The notes under the pieces: model-generated
The model's database searches: none
What the model saw: only the letters and a program-made list of their open reading frames with translations
Told to the model about the DNA's origin: nothing
Assembly (NCBI RefSeq): GCF_000013405.1
Contig: NC_007759.1
Location: 1,861,001-1,925,000 of the forward strand
Direction: 5' to 3'
Length of the DNA: 64,000 bases
DNA from: Syntrophus aciditrophicus SB
GTDB taxonomy: Bacteria; Desulfobacterota; Syntrophia; Syntrophales; Syntrophaceae
In this document: positions 55,597 through 64,000 of the stretch, in pieces
Layout: the number at the start of each line of letters is the position of its first letter
Numbering within the stretch: position 1 is the first letter of the stretch
Program-made: the position numbers and the translations under genes

Positions 55597-55670
55597 ACAA
55601 AGGCGGATTTTTTTATTTTTTGGTGAGGAGGTGGCGGCACCTTCCACATCCTCACCTAATCCGCCTTTGT
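55597..55670. repeat. Nested palindromic element
   Basis: Outer arms ACAAAGGCGGATT (55597-55609) and AATCCGCCTTTGT (55658-55670) are perfectly inverted. Inside, GGTGAGGAGGTGG (55622-55634) and CCACATCCTCACC (55644-55656) pair with one mismatch. A T-rich 12-base stretch makes the structure asymmetric. It may be a REP/MITE-like element, or the terminator of the small gene at 55708. Confidence 0.7.
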
Positions 55671-55707
55671 GTAAAGTGGAGCGGGTTTTTATTATTTGAT
55701 GATCATA

Positions 55708-56028
55708 TTAAAATAATAAAGAACCATATTGTTTTTTCGAATTATAAGCTATCTGATCAGCGATTTTGATTTCTGCCAGTCCTATCAGAATGAGGACCGA
55801 AAACAAAACGATCCAAGAGTTGGTTTTATCTCCACTTGAAAAGATTCCCTGGTCGGACAGGTTCGAAGCGACATGGCTCTGAGTAATATAGGCAGGATTT
55901 TTCAGCGGTTCACTGGATGACGACGAGTTGCCGGTCAATGATGCGGATGCGGCGCCAGCCTTCAGCAGAAACAGAATAAGGAAAACCAGAAACACACCCC
56001 GTGTTTTACTTCTTAAATTGTTTTTCAT
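55708..56028 (-). CDS. Small exported membrane protein
   Basis: 106 residues. The ATG at 56028 has GGAGG 9 bp upstream. A signal peptide (MKNNLRSKTRG, hydrophobic run, KAGAASAS) is followed by a Ser-rich segment and one C-terminal membrane helix (WIVLFSVLILIGLAEIKIA). The layout resembles short-motif anchored proteins, but no sorting motif is recognised. Function unknown. Confidence 0.6.
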   Translation of the reverse strand: MKNNLRSKTRGVFLVFLILFLLKAGAASASLTGNSSSSSEPLKNPAYITQSHVASNLSDQGIFSSGDKTNSWIVLFSVLILIGLAEIKIADQIAYNSKKQYGSLLF

Positions 56029-56266
56029 GATGCGATCCTCCAATCGCTTTTATTTTTTTAAGATAACTATATCAACATACGTGCCACCCGGAGCAATAAG
56101 CGGCAATAATGGATAACATGATGATTATATTCATGATTATCTTATTGATGAAATGATGGCTGTCCGACCGGCGCCGGATTTATCTGCCATATATGATGGT
56201 TTCCAAATTATTTGTCGGGCAGGTTATTTCGGGTTCTGGAAGATGTGACTATATGGAGGAAATATT

Positions 56267-57799
56267 CTAAGGGGTTCCAGGTCTTTTGATGCCGAGCTTC
56301 TTCATACGAGCCCTCAGGGTATTCGGCTGCAGATCAAGGATCTGTGCAGCTCCCCGGGGGCCTTCAATTCTCCAGCCGGTTTGTTGAAGCGCCTTCAGTA
56401 TGTGTTCCCGCTCTGCGTCTGCCAGTGTTTCTCCCGATCCTGTGGAGAAAGACTCATCCCCACGAATAGAAGAATCCAAAGGGATGGCGTCAATCTTTTC
56501 TGCAAGCTGAAGTTCAGAACCTTCACTGACTATTACGGCCCGCTCCATAACATTAATCAGCTCGCGCACATTTCCCGGCCAGGCATAGTTTTTCAGAGAT
56601 TCCATGATCTTTGCGGGAATCCTTTTAATATCTCTGTTGTGACTCTTGCTGAATTTTGCCACGAAGGCCTTCACGAGAAGCGGGATGTCTCCCTTCCTGT
56701 CTCTCAAGGGAGGGATATTGATGGGAAAAATATTGAGTCGGAAATAAAGATCCTGTCGAAAACGGCCTTTCTTTATCTCTTCCTGGAGATCGCGGTTGGT
56801 GGCCGCGATGATCCGGACATCAACCTTTATCGGATGAGGGCTGCCGATGCGCTCGAACTCTCCCTCCTCTATGACCTTCAGGAGCTTAGCCTGCAGTTCC
56901 ATCGGCACCTCACCAATCTCGTCAAGAAAGATGGTGCCATTATTGGCAAGCTCGAAGCGGCCGATCTGCCGTGCCGTGGAGCCGGTATACGCGCCCTTTT
57001 CTCTGCCGAAAAGTTCGCTCTCAATGAGGTTTGCGGGAAGGCTGGCGCAGTTAACATTCACAAAGGGCCTGTCTCGGCGGTCGCTTTCCCGGTGGAGAAA
57101 GCGGGCGAAGATCCCCTTTCCGGTTCCCGTCTCGCCGGCGAAGAGCACCGTCGTCTTGCTGGGGGCAACCTGCCGGATCTTGTGAATGGTGGATTTTATT
57201 ACATCGCTGGCGCCGATGATTTCGCCAAAGCCCTCTTTTAACTTGATTTCATCGCGCAGATAGATATTCTCGGCTTCCAGCTGGTCCTTCAGTCTCTTAA
57301 TCTCATCAAAGGCTTTCGCTAACTCAGCCTCCAGACGATGTTGCTCTGTAACATCCCGAGCCATGGATTGGATTGATATGAGCTTCCCCTTCGAGTTTAA
57401 CAGCACGGAGTTGTACCACTCACAAATGATGACTGAGCCGTCCTTGCGATAGTTCCGGTTTATGTGGATGTTGCTGGTCCGGCGCGATGCGAGCATCTCG
57501 GCGCTTAATTCGGCGACATGGTGCATATCGTCTTTGTAAACCCATTTCAACTGGTCGATCCTTTTGCCCATCACCTCCTCGGCATTCCAGCCGAAAATCT
57601 TCTCGGCCTGATTCGACCAGTAGGTAATCTGGAAGCGGTTGTTAAATTCCACAACCGCCAGAGGCGCATTGTCGATGTGGAAATTAAGCCGTTGCAAGGT
57701 TTCATTCAGTCTGTTCTCAGTCTGTGTGTATTTTAATGATTCTTTCTCTAGAACTCTGACTCTTTTTTCCAGTTCTTCATAAGTGGGTTTTCTGTTCAT
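56267..57799 (-). CDS. PAS-domain sigma-54-dependent transcriptional activator
   Basis: 510 residues. The start [21 protein letters not shown] is a coiled coil very common in deltaproteobacterial PAS proteins; GGAG lies 9 bp upstream. A PAS domain (about 45-165) and a coiled coil lead to an AAA+ domain: Walker [11 protein letters not shown], Walker [12 protein letters not shown]-finger region. The sigma-54 contact loop reads GAYTGS instead of GAFTGA. A Fis-type helix-turn-helix ([22 protein letters not shown]) ends it. There is no receiver domain, so the PAS ligand is the input. Target genes are unknown. Confidence 0.92.
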   Translation of the reverse strand: MNRKPTYEELEKRVRVLEKESLKYTQTENRLNETLQRLNFHIDNAPLAVVEFNNRFQITYWSNQAEKIFGWNAEEVMGKRIDQLKWVYKDDMHHVAELSAEMLASRRTSNIHINRNYRKDGSVIICEWYNSVLLNSKGKLISIQSMARDVTEQHRLEAELAKAFDEIKRLKDQLEAENIYLRDEIKLKEGFGEIIGASDVIKSTIHKIRQVAPSKTTVLFAGETGTGKGIFARFLHRESDRRDRPFVNVNCASLPANLIESELFGREKGAYTGSTARQIGRFELANNGTIFLDEIGEVPMELQAKLLKVIEEGEFERIGSPHPIKVDVRIIAATNRDLQEEIKKGRFRQDLYFRLNIFPINIPPLRDRKGDIPLLVKAFVAKFSKSHNRDIKRIPAKIMESLKNYAWPGNVRELINVMERAVIVSEGSELQLAEKIDAIPLDSSIRGDESFSTGSGETLADAEREHILKALQQTGWRIEGPRGAAQILDLQPNTLRARMKKLGIKRPGTP

Positions 57800-58093
57800 G
57801 CTGAATGGCTCCAGTGCAGAAAGCGGGCTTTGACCCTGGGTGCCTGTCCCCTTGATTTCTGCTTCCTTTTGCATATTTTTCTCAATTCATCAAACAAATA
57901 TTACGGCCATTGCTGAAGCAACCTGGAACTTCTAAAAAATCATCGGTCACTGCTTCCAACTTAGTAAATGGAGTCGATTGTCGGCAGCTCTCAAATTTAA
58001 CCCTGCCCAGATTCACGATCCCGGGATGAAATGTAAAATAGTGCAAATATCCTGCTGCTCATTTTTCGGCCAGAAAAGAAGCTTGATCAAGAC

Positions 58094-58122
58094 TTGACAA
58101 ACATGATTTCTTGATGCTTAAT
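58094..58122 (+). promoter_or_regulatory. Promoter of the ktr operon
   Basis: TTGACA (58094-58099) with TTAATG about 18 bp downstream (58118-58123). The start would fall near 58128, exactly where the riboswitch aptamer begins. Confidence 0.5.
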
Positions 58123-58126
58123 GCAT

Positions 58127-58252
58127 GGCGCTTAATCCTCGATTCAAGAGGAGCGGGGGACCCGTTCTCCTGGGGCGTATCGCCATTTGGCGTAGGGCAC
58201 CTCTTCGGCCCGAGCCCGTCAGCTAACCTCGCAGGCATCGATGAGGGGACTC
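58127..58252 (+). promoter_or_regulatory. c-di-AMP riboswitch (ydaO/yuaA class)
   Basis: Conserved blocks of the ydaO/yuaA motif occur in order: CGCTTAATC (58129), AGCGGGGGACCC (58152), TGGGGCGTATCGCC with GGCGTAGGGC after it, and GCCCGTCAGCTAACCTCGCA (around 58214-58233), ending GATGAGGGG. These are the aptamer segments that bind c-di-AMP. About 190 nt separate it from the potassium transporter start. No clean terminator was identified there, so the switching mechanism (Rho, translation or other) is open. c-di-AMP normally turns these genes off. Confidence 0.88.
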
Positions 58253-58440
58253 TCCCGGAGTGCTTCCGGAGGACACTCCTCCAATACAAGACTTCGGGGT
58301 TTTATGCATCTTTTTGTCCCCCAATTCGCTGAAGGCCAGTCCGCGTCATCCGGGAATAATGATTCCAACCCTCACAGTCGGCCGTTCAGCGGTTTATTGC
58401 TTCTCCCTTCCTGTATGCCGGGTGTTTCCGAGGTTGCTCA

Positions 58441-59811
58441 ATGAGACTGACGGCATTGCAACTTAAAATGTCCATATCCGGTTATCTGACGCCGGCAAGA
58501 AGCTTTATTTTGAGTTTTGCCGCCGTTATCCTGGCTGGAACACTGCTGCTCTGGTCGCCCTTTTCCTCGAGCGGTAAACCCCTGAGTTTTATCGACGCCC
58601 TCTTTACCTCTGCCTCCGCGGTCTGCGTAACGGGACTGGCCGTCGTCGATATCGGCAGGGATCTGTCTCTTCCCGGACAACTCATTACCCTTCTGCTCTT
58701 TCAGATCGGTGGATTGGGGATCATTACCTTTTCCGTGCTTTTCTTCGGAATTATGGGACGGGGTATATCCTTCCGCGGGCGGGAGATTGTCCAGTCGACT
58801 TTTCTCCATACCCCCCGACGGGATTTTTTTATGATCCTCAAGTGGGTTTTGCTCATGACCCTGATTATCGAATCCATAGGAACACTCTTGCTGTTTTCCC
58901 GTTTCATTCAGGATTTTCCTCTTCCCAGGGCCTTGTATCTTTCTGTTTATCACGCGGTGTCCGCCTTCAATAACTGCGGATATTCCCTCTTTTCCAACAG
59001 TCTTATGGATTATCGCTCCGACTGGATCGTCAATTTGACGATAATGAGTCTGATTGTGCTGGGCGGTATCGGATTTATTGTCCTCTATGAGATCATTTCC
59101 AGAGTGCGGGGTAATCAGAAAAAACTATCCCTGCACAGCCGGATCGCCCTTTTGATGACCGGCTTTCTCATTCTTCTTGGAGCTGTTCTGTTTTACTTTT
59201 TTGAAATGCATCATGTTCTAAGGGGGGCATCCTGGCAGGAAAATCTGCTGGTTTCACTTTTTCAGTCGGTGACATCCCGAACGAGCGGCTTCAATACGGT
59301 GGATATCGGTCAACTGACAAATGCCACGATCCTGCTGTTAATGGGCCTTATGTTCATCGGCGCTTCTCCGGGTTCAACGGGGGGAGGCATCAAGACCACA
59401 AGCTTTACCCTGCTGCTGATGATGATCTGGAACCGTATCCAGGGGAGCGAACAGGTGACCATCTTCAACCGCAGCATCCCCGAAGAAATTACGACCCGCA
59501 CGATTTCCATTGTTTTTGCCTCAGCCTTTTCCGTCGCGCTGATCTCATCGATTCTTCTTTTCGGAAGCCCGGACTCTCTCCCCCCGGCAAGCAGCCGGCA
59601 CTTATTTGTGGAGTATGTCTTTGAAACCGTTTCAGCCTATGGAACGGTGGGGCTGTCCATGGGAATAACGGCAAAACTGAGTGAACTCCAGAAACTGGCT
59701 ATAATCCTCATGATGTTTGCGGGGCGTGTCGGTCCCCTGACCCTCGCCTTTGCCTGGAGTAAATCGAAAAGGAAAATCATCTATGCGGAAGAATCCGTGA
59801 TGGTGGGATAA
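58441..59811 (+). CDS. ktrB: TrkH/KtrB-type potassium transporter, membrane subunit
   Basis: 456 residues, a four-repeat (M1-P-M2) potassium channel-like transporter. Pore loops with selectivity glycines: TSASAVCVTGLAV, SAFNNCGYSLF, SVTSRTSGFNTVD and ETVSAYGTVGLSMG. GASPGSTGGGIKTTSF is the intramembrane gating region. GAGG lies 7 bp before the ATG. Its length and pairing with a single TrkA-N/C partner suggest a Ktr-like system. It sits behind a c-di-AMP riboswitch. Confidence 0.94.
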   Translation: MRLTALQLKMSISGYLTPARSFILSFAAVILAGTLLLWSPFSSSGKPLSFIDALFTSASAVCVTGLAVVDIGRDLSLPGQLITLLLFQIGGLGIITFSVLFFGIMGRGISFRGREIVQSTFLHTPRRDFFMILKWVLLMTLIIESIGTLLLFSRFIQDFPLPRALYLSVYHAVSAFNNCGYSLFSNSLMDYRSDWIVNLTIMSLIVLGGIGFIVLYEIISRVRGNQKKLSLHSRIALLMTGFLILLGAVLFYFFEMHHVLRGASWQENLLVSLFQSVTSRTSGFNTVDIGQLTNATILLLMGLMFIGASPGSTGGGIKTTSFTLLLMMIWNRIQGSEQVTIFNRSIPEEITTRTISIVFASAFSVALISSILLFGSPDSLPPASSRHLFVEYVFETVSAYGTVGLSMGITAKLSELQKLAIILMMFAGRVGPLTLAFAWSKSKRKIIYAEESVMVG

Positions 59812-59820
59812 GGAGGAAGC

Positions 59821-60474
59821 ATGGGAACGAAACGGGTTGTCGTTATCGGATTGGGCATCTTCGGCTTCAACATCGTAAAGGATCTTTATGAAGTCGGTTT
59901 CGATGTGATCGCCATCGACAAAAGCAAGGATGCGATTCAGCGGGTTAAGGATTGCTCCACGAAGGCGATTCTGGCCGACGGTCTGGATGGGGAAGTCATG
60001 GATATGATCGGGCTTCAGGAAGATGACATCGTCATTATTTCCTTCGGAGAGGATCTGGCGGCCAGCACCCTGATCACACTGCATATGAAACAGCTGAAGA
60101 TCAGGAATATCATTGTTAAGGCCCCCAATGAAGAGCATAAGCTGATTCTGGAAAAAGTCGGTGCAACGGAAGTTATTATTCCGGAAAAAGAAATCGCACG
60201 CAAACTCGTAAAAAGTCTTGTCTCCCCCAACGTCCTTGATTATCTGCCCCTCACCGAAAATTATATGATTTTTGAAATGGCGCCTCCCACCAGCTTTTAC
60301 GGAAAGACCATTGCGGAACTGCAGCTGCGCAACCGTCATCATATTGAAGTCATCGCCATACGGGATGTCGTTACCGATCATATCACCATGGTTCCCGGGG
60401 CTGATTTTGTTGTCAAGGACGGTGATGTTCTTCTTGTTATCGGCAAAGAGAAGGATATTCAGAAGATCAAGTAA
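59821..60474 (+). CDS. ktrA: KtrA/TrkA potassium transport regulatory subunit
   Basis: 217 residues: RCK_N Rossmann domain (VVVIGLGIFGFNIVKDLYEVGFDVIAIDKS, nucleotide site) and a C-terminal RCK_C/TrkA-C domain (ELQLRNRHHIEVIAIRD). It gates the membrane subunit in response to ATP/ADP; the RCK_C domain is where c-di-AMP binds in several KtrA proteins. AAGGAGG precedes the ATG, 9 bp after ktrB. Confidence 0.95.
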   Translation: MGTKRVVVIGLGIFGFNIVKDLYEVGFDVIAIDKSKDAIQRVKDCSTKAILADGLDGEVMDMIGLQEDDIVIISFGEDLAASTLITLHMKQLKIRNIIVKAPNEEHKLILEKVGATEVIIPEKEIARKLVKSLVSPNVLDYLPLTENYMIFEMAPPTSFYGKTIAELQLRNRHHIEVIAIRDVVTDHITMVPGADFVVKDGDVLLVIGKEKDIQKIK

Positions 60475-60668
60475 CCATTGCCGACACCTTCGCATTATGG
60501 TTCCAGGTGCCGTGCATGCTGCCGGAAGGTTTTCTGTGTTGAAATGCTGATAAAACTGAGAGACTGCTGACAGGATAACAATCATTGTCCTGCAATGCTT
60601 CCTGGAGACGGGATTATAAACGGCTCTGTCTTTTCATGTGTATTTTCAGCAAAAAAGCCTTCACCTTT

Positions 60669-62039
60669 TCAGGACTTCAATCCGTATTTCTTCAGCTTAT
60701 AGCGCAACATCCGTTCACTGAGTCCCAGCATTTCAGCGGCCCGGGTCTGATGATCGCCCGCTTTTTCCATGGCGTCCTGGATCATCTGCTTTTCGAGATT
60801 CTCTATGGCGCCCCGAAGCCTTCCCTCTCCTTCTTCCGGCACTCCACCGGAGGTGGCAACCAGAGTATCTTCCCGGAAGGGCAGGTCTTCCATGTAAATG
60901 ATCTCATTGCGGGCGATGACCACGGCCCGCTCGATGATGTTTTCCAGTTCCCGGACGTTTCCGGGATAATCATATTTCATGAGAAGATCCCGGGCCTCGC
61001 TGCTGATCCCCGAGATCTTCTTGCCGTTTTCAGCGGCAAAGCGCTCCAGAAAATGATCGATCAGGGCAGGGATATCTTCCCGTCGCTCACGAAGAGGCGG
61101 AATGGACATAACCACCACATTCAACCGGTAATAAAGATCTTCCCGGAATTTTTCCTCCTTGACCATGGTTTCAAGATCGCGGTTCGTGGCGCTGATGATC
61201 CGGACATCGGCGCGGATGTTCGTATTACCGCCGACCCGCTGAAATTCCCGTTCCTGGAGGAAACGCAGAAGTTTGACCTGCACGGGCATCGTCAATTCAC
61301 CGATCTCATCAAGAAATAGGGTGCCACCGTCAGCCTCTTCGAACCGTCCGATCCGCCGCGACGTCGCCCCGGTAAACGCGCCCTTTTCATGGCCGAACAG
61401 TTCACTTTCAATGAGACTTTCCGGTAAGGCTCCACAATTTACCGTAATAATCGGCCTGGTGGACCGTGGACTGAGCTGATGAATCAATCGGGCCAGGAGT
61501 TCCTTTCCTGTGCCGCTTTCTCCCTGCAGCAGAACCGTGGCGCGACTGGATGCCACCCGGGCGGCCATGCTTGTGAGTGCCGCCATTTTCTGGCTGGTGA
61601 AAATAATCGCATCCGTGGTAACCCCCTGATCCTTCAATTGACGACGCAGGATCTCATTTTCACGAATCAGGGTCCGCCGCTCCGCAACACGGTCGAGAAG
61701 CAGAAGGAGTTCATCGAATTCCAGGGGCTTGGTGATGTAGTCCACAGCGCCGGCTTTCATCGCGTCCACGGCGGTTTCGATTGTTCCATAGGCGGTGATG
61801 ATCACGACATCCGTTTCCGGATTGAGGCGTTTCACCTCCTGCAGGACCTGCATTCCGTCCATGCCCGGCATCTTGTAATCCAGCAGGACAAGATCAAAGG
61901 CCCCGCCCGCTATGGACTGCACCGCTTCTTCGCCACTGGCCGCCTCTTCGACAGTATGGCCTTCTTTAAGAAGAAAATCACGGAGCATTTCACGCTGAGA
62001 CTGGCCGTCTTCCACGACCAGGATATTAAGACTCTTCAT
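60669..62039 (-). CDS. Sigma-54-dependent response regulator (NtrC/ZraR type)
   Basis: 456 residues. Receiver domain (1-120, phospho-acceptor Asp54 in [13 protein letters not shown]), AAA+ domain with [12 protein letters not shown], a perfect GAFTGA loop, [11 protein letters not shown], and a Fis helix-turn-helix ending [24 protein letters not shown]. It activates sigma-54 promoters when phosphorylated by the upstream kinase, 23 bp away. Target promoters were not identified in the window. Confidence 0.95.
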   Translation of the reverse strand: MKSLNILVVEDGQSQREMLRDFLLKEGHTVEEAASGEEAVQSIAGGAFDLVLLDYKMPGMDGMQVLQEVKRLNPETDVVIITAYGTIETAVDAMKAGAVDYITKPLEFDELLLLLDRVAERRTLIRENEILRRQLKDQGVTTDAIIFTSQKMAALTSMAARVASSRATVLLQGESGTGKELLARLIHQLSPRSTRPIITVNCGALPESLIESELFGHEKGAFTGATSRRIGRFEEADGGTLFLDEIGELTMPVQVKLLRFLQEREFQRVGGNTNIRADVRIISATNRDLETMVKEEKFREDLYYRLNVVVMSIPPLRERREDIPALIDHFLERFAAENGKKISGISSEARDLLMKYDYPGNVRELENIIERAVVIARNEIIYMEDLPFREDTLVATSGGVPEEGEGRLRGAIENLEKQMIQDAMEKAGDHQTRAAEMLGLSERMLRYKLKKYGLKS

Positions 62040-62062
62040 GTTACCCTTCAGGCTTGAATATT

Positions 62063-63853
62063 CTATGTTGCCATATTTGTTGATTTATCCTGCTTTCGTT
62101 CTGCAGGAAGGATGAGCTCGAAGGTCGTTCCCACCTTTTCCCGGCTCAAAACCCGGATTTCCCCGCCATGGCCGCGAATGATCTCATGCGCGAGGGACAA
62201 CCCCAGCCCCAGCCCCTTCTGCTTGGTCGTGTATTCCGGATTGAAAATCTTTTTCACTTCCTCTTCGGTCATTCCGCAACCGGTGTCCGCGATGCGAATG
62301 ATCCGACGATGACGGTCCTCATTCGACAGGGAAATCGTAATGGAACCTCCACCGGAGATGGACTCCATGGCATTTTTTACGAGGTTGAAAAGGGCCTGCT
62401 GAAGTTTATCCACATCCATGGGAATGATGACCGGCTCATCGCTCCATTCCGTTTTCAGTGTAATTCCCCGGGATTCGGCCTCCTCCCGGATCAGGTCCGT
62501 CATCTTCCGCAAAACTTCGGTTACGGAGTAATCCCGCATATCCAGACGGCGGCTTTTGGAAAAGGTCAGAAATTCCTCGATAATTCCGTTCAATCGTCGG
62601 ATCTCATCCCGAATCACACCGGCCATGTTCTGAAATTCCTCGGCCTTTTCGGGCTCCGCCGGCATAAATTCCCGTTTGAGCCGTTGACTGGCCATGCTGA
62701 TGGCATTGAGGGGGTTGCGGATCTCATGAGCCACTCCCGCCGCCAACTGGCCGAGAGACGACAACCGTTCCGCCTTTTCCAGGCGCCGCTCAAATTCAAT
62801 GATCCCGGCAAGATGCCGGTTCTGGTTGTGATAGAGAAGCCACATGGCAAGCAGGGCCACCAGAACGGTGAAAATGAGAGAGACAAACATATTCCTGCGG
62901 TTCTCGGAAAGGATCTTCTCAGCGCTGTCCCGCTTCAATCCGATCCGGGCAATTCCTCCCGCCCGGTCGCTGATCTTGAAGGGAGCCGTAATGTCCAGAA
63001 TCGGTTGATTATCAAACTTCATCTTCCGTGTTTCCACAGCCTTCCGACCATACAACACGTTGTAGAAAGCCTGGTCGAGTCTCTTTGAAGTTCCGGGAAG
63101 ATTTCCTACCTGCCCCAGCAACTTTCCTTCGTGGTTCATGACGACCAGATAAACCATTTCCTGTCCTTCTCCGAGTTTTTCCATTGCTTTCTCAACGGAT
63201 ACCCTCAGTGCCCAATACCGGAGAGAGTCCTTTTCCAGGGCGATCACCACTGTTCCGCTGCCATCTTTTCTTCTCAGCGCGACAAAATTGATACCCTTCT
63301 TTTTGAGTGAGGAAATGAGATTTTCGCCGCTTGACAAGGGGGGCTCTTTTGATCCCGGATTGCTTTCTCCAGCAGAAGGTCCTTCAGGTCGACTCTGAAA
63401 AACGACTTTCCCGTCCTTGTCCATGACCGCAATCAGCCAGAGGCTTTCACGTAGAGCAATATTTCTGAGATATTCATTACTTATCTGTTCCGCCTGCCAC
63501 TGCTCATCCACATCCCGGCCGATTCCCGCCAGCGAGGAGGTCAGCCAGTGCTGCGGAGCAAAGGATTCCTCCTGCAAAGGGGTAAAAATAGGTACGTTTT
63601 CGCGTTGGCTGGCTTGAATAAGATTCTTCAGGTTTTCTTCCGACACTTTTCTCACAACACTGATTGTTGAAAGTCCCTGATTCTGCATGAATCCTGTGAG
63701 CGTCCGGTCGCTTCGGCGGAAATCCATGATTCCCATGAAAAGAATCAAGCCGATAAACACGGCGCAGACAATCGCCACGGCAATGGGCTGCAGAAAAGAA
63801 CGCTCATGTCCGGGCAGTGAGTCCTGCCAGATAATTTTTTCTTCTTGCTTCAT
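62063..63853 (-). CDS. Sensor histidine kinase partner of the response regulator
   Basis: 596 residues. Membrane helices at about 22-44 and 333-355 enclose a roughly 290-residue periplasmic sensor with PAS/Cache-like character (LWLIAVMDKDGKVVFQS, VYLVVMNHEGKLLGQVGN). A HisKA domain follows with the phospho-acceptor in AAGVAHEIRNPLNAISM, then the N box (QQALFNLVKNAMESIS), IADTGCGMTEEEV and GLGLGLSLAHEI. The ATG at 63853 has AGGA 8 bp upstream; the frame continues 18 codons further back. This is the ZraS/NtrB-like layout. Signal unknown. Confidence 0.93.
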   Translation of the reverse strand: MKQEEKIIWQDSLPGHERSFLQPIAVAIVCAVFIGLILFMGIMDFRRSDRTLTGFMQNQGLSTISVVRKVSEENLKNLIQASQRENVPIFTPLQEESFAPQHWLTSSLAGIGRDVDEQWQAEQISNEYLRNIALRESLWLIAVMDKDGKVVFQSRPEGPSAGESNPGSKEPPLSSGENLISSLKKKGINFVALRRKDGSGTVVIALEKDSLRYWALRVSVEKAMEKLGEGQEMVYLVVMNHEGKLLGQVGNLPGTSKRLDQAFYNVLYGRKAVETRKMKFDNQPILDITAPFKISDRAGGIARIGLKRDSAEKILSENRRNMFVSLIFTVLVALLAMWLLYHNQNRHLAGIIEFERRLEKAERLSSLGQLAAGVAHEIRNPLNAISMASQRLKREFMPAEPEKAEEFQNMAGVIRDEIRRLNGIIEEFLTFSKSRRLDMRDYSVTEVLRKMTDLIREEAESRGITLKTEWSDEPVIIPMDVDKLQQALFNLVKNAMESISGGGSITISLSNEDRHRRIIRIADTGCGMTEEEVKKIFNPEYTTKQKGLGLGLSLAHEIIRGHGGEIRVLSREKVGTTFELILPAERKQDKSTNMAT

Positions 63854-63919
63854 CTCGGTTTCCTGCCGCTGTATTGCGAAGAGTATCCATAAGATCTTTT
63901 CAAGCACCCCGCGTCCGAC

Positions 63920-63947
63920 ATCTTAGGTTGATCCATAAAAAAGTCAA
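63920..63947 (-). promoter_or_regulatory. Promoter of the two-component operon
   Basis: Minus strand: TTGACT (63947-63942), a 16-bp spacer and TAAGAT (63925-63920); start near 63913, 60 nt before the kinase ATG. A GGTTGA/TCAACC dyad overlaps it and might bind a regulator. Confidence 0.55.
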
Positions 63948-64000
63948 CCCCTTTTCAATTTTCTTTCTGTTGGATTCGAATGCAAATGAGCCTGATTCGA

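Noticed and set aside
58111-58444. Short ORFs (73, 67 and 68 codons) upstream of ktrB
   Set aside because: They overlay the c-di-AMP riboswitch and its leader; the conserved bases are those of the RNA, not of a protein.

Overview
The window looks like a chromosomal segment of an anaerobic Gram-negative deltaproteobacterium, most likely a Syntrophus/Syntrophales-type organism (Desulfobacterota). This is inferred from the gene content: lipoproteins and a PagL-like outer-membrane protein beside a small 2[4Fe-4S] ferredoxin, sigma-54 activators, spmAB, and a c-di-AMP system more familiar from Gram-positives. No tRNA, rRNA, CRISPR array, intact insertion sequence or prophage was found.

Left part (1-25 kb): the end of dxs, tlyA and an ispH-ubiA fusion form an isoprenoid/ribosome-modification operon. 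Then come a lipoprotein, a NifU-type Fe-S protein, a ferredoxin, and the housekeeping run tmk-holB-ricT(PSP1)-metG. Next are a large class II aldolase, an HD phosphohydrolase, small envelope proteins, a Nif3 protein, fructose-1,6-bisphosphatase, TerC, a PagL-like protein, a DEAD-box helicase, a giant AsmA/DUF748 protein and a PQQ-type sugar dehydrogenase.

Middle (25.4-41.1 kb, all minus strand): one continuous aromatic amino acid cluster, read right to left: trpE-trpG-trpD-trpC-trpF-trpB-trpA, then aroF-aroB-[chorismate mutase-aroD fusion]-aroE-aroA-aroK-aroC-tyrA. It covers every step from DAHP synthesis to chorismate, the whole trp branch and the entry to tyrosine. Each half has its own leader. 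The trp half is preceded by a 15-codon peptide with three tandem Trp codons and two tandem terminators. The aro half is preceded by a 30-codon peptide containing YFSYYWYFF, followed by two tandem terminators. Part of the aro leader peptide's coding sequence almost duplicates the 3' arm of the first terminator, so it can capture the 5' arm instead. This predicts a ribosome-mediated attenuator that senses all three aromatic amino acids and controls the shikimate genes. It is the most interesting finding here.

Right part (41-64 kb): divergent from trp lies a diadenylate cyclase fused to YbbR domains, followed by corA. About 17 kb further on, a sequence matching the ydaO/yuaA c-di-AMP riboswitch precedes a Trk/Ktr potassium transporter pair, so both the c-di-AMP source and a likely potassium target are present. 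Between them are single enzymes (flavin reductase, PfpI, thioesterases, YjbQ, PNPOx-like, 2-hydroxyacid dehydrogenase), an operon of S66 carboxypeptidase-spmA-spmB-glutamine amidotransferase, a DnaA-box cluster, a frameshifted Tyr/Gly-rich secreted protein, a nested palindrome and a PAS/sigma-54 activator. The window ends with a sigma-54 response regulator and its histidine kinase.
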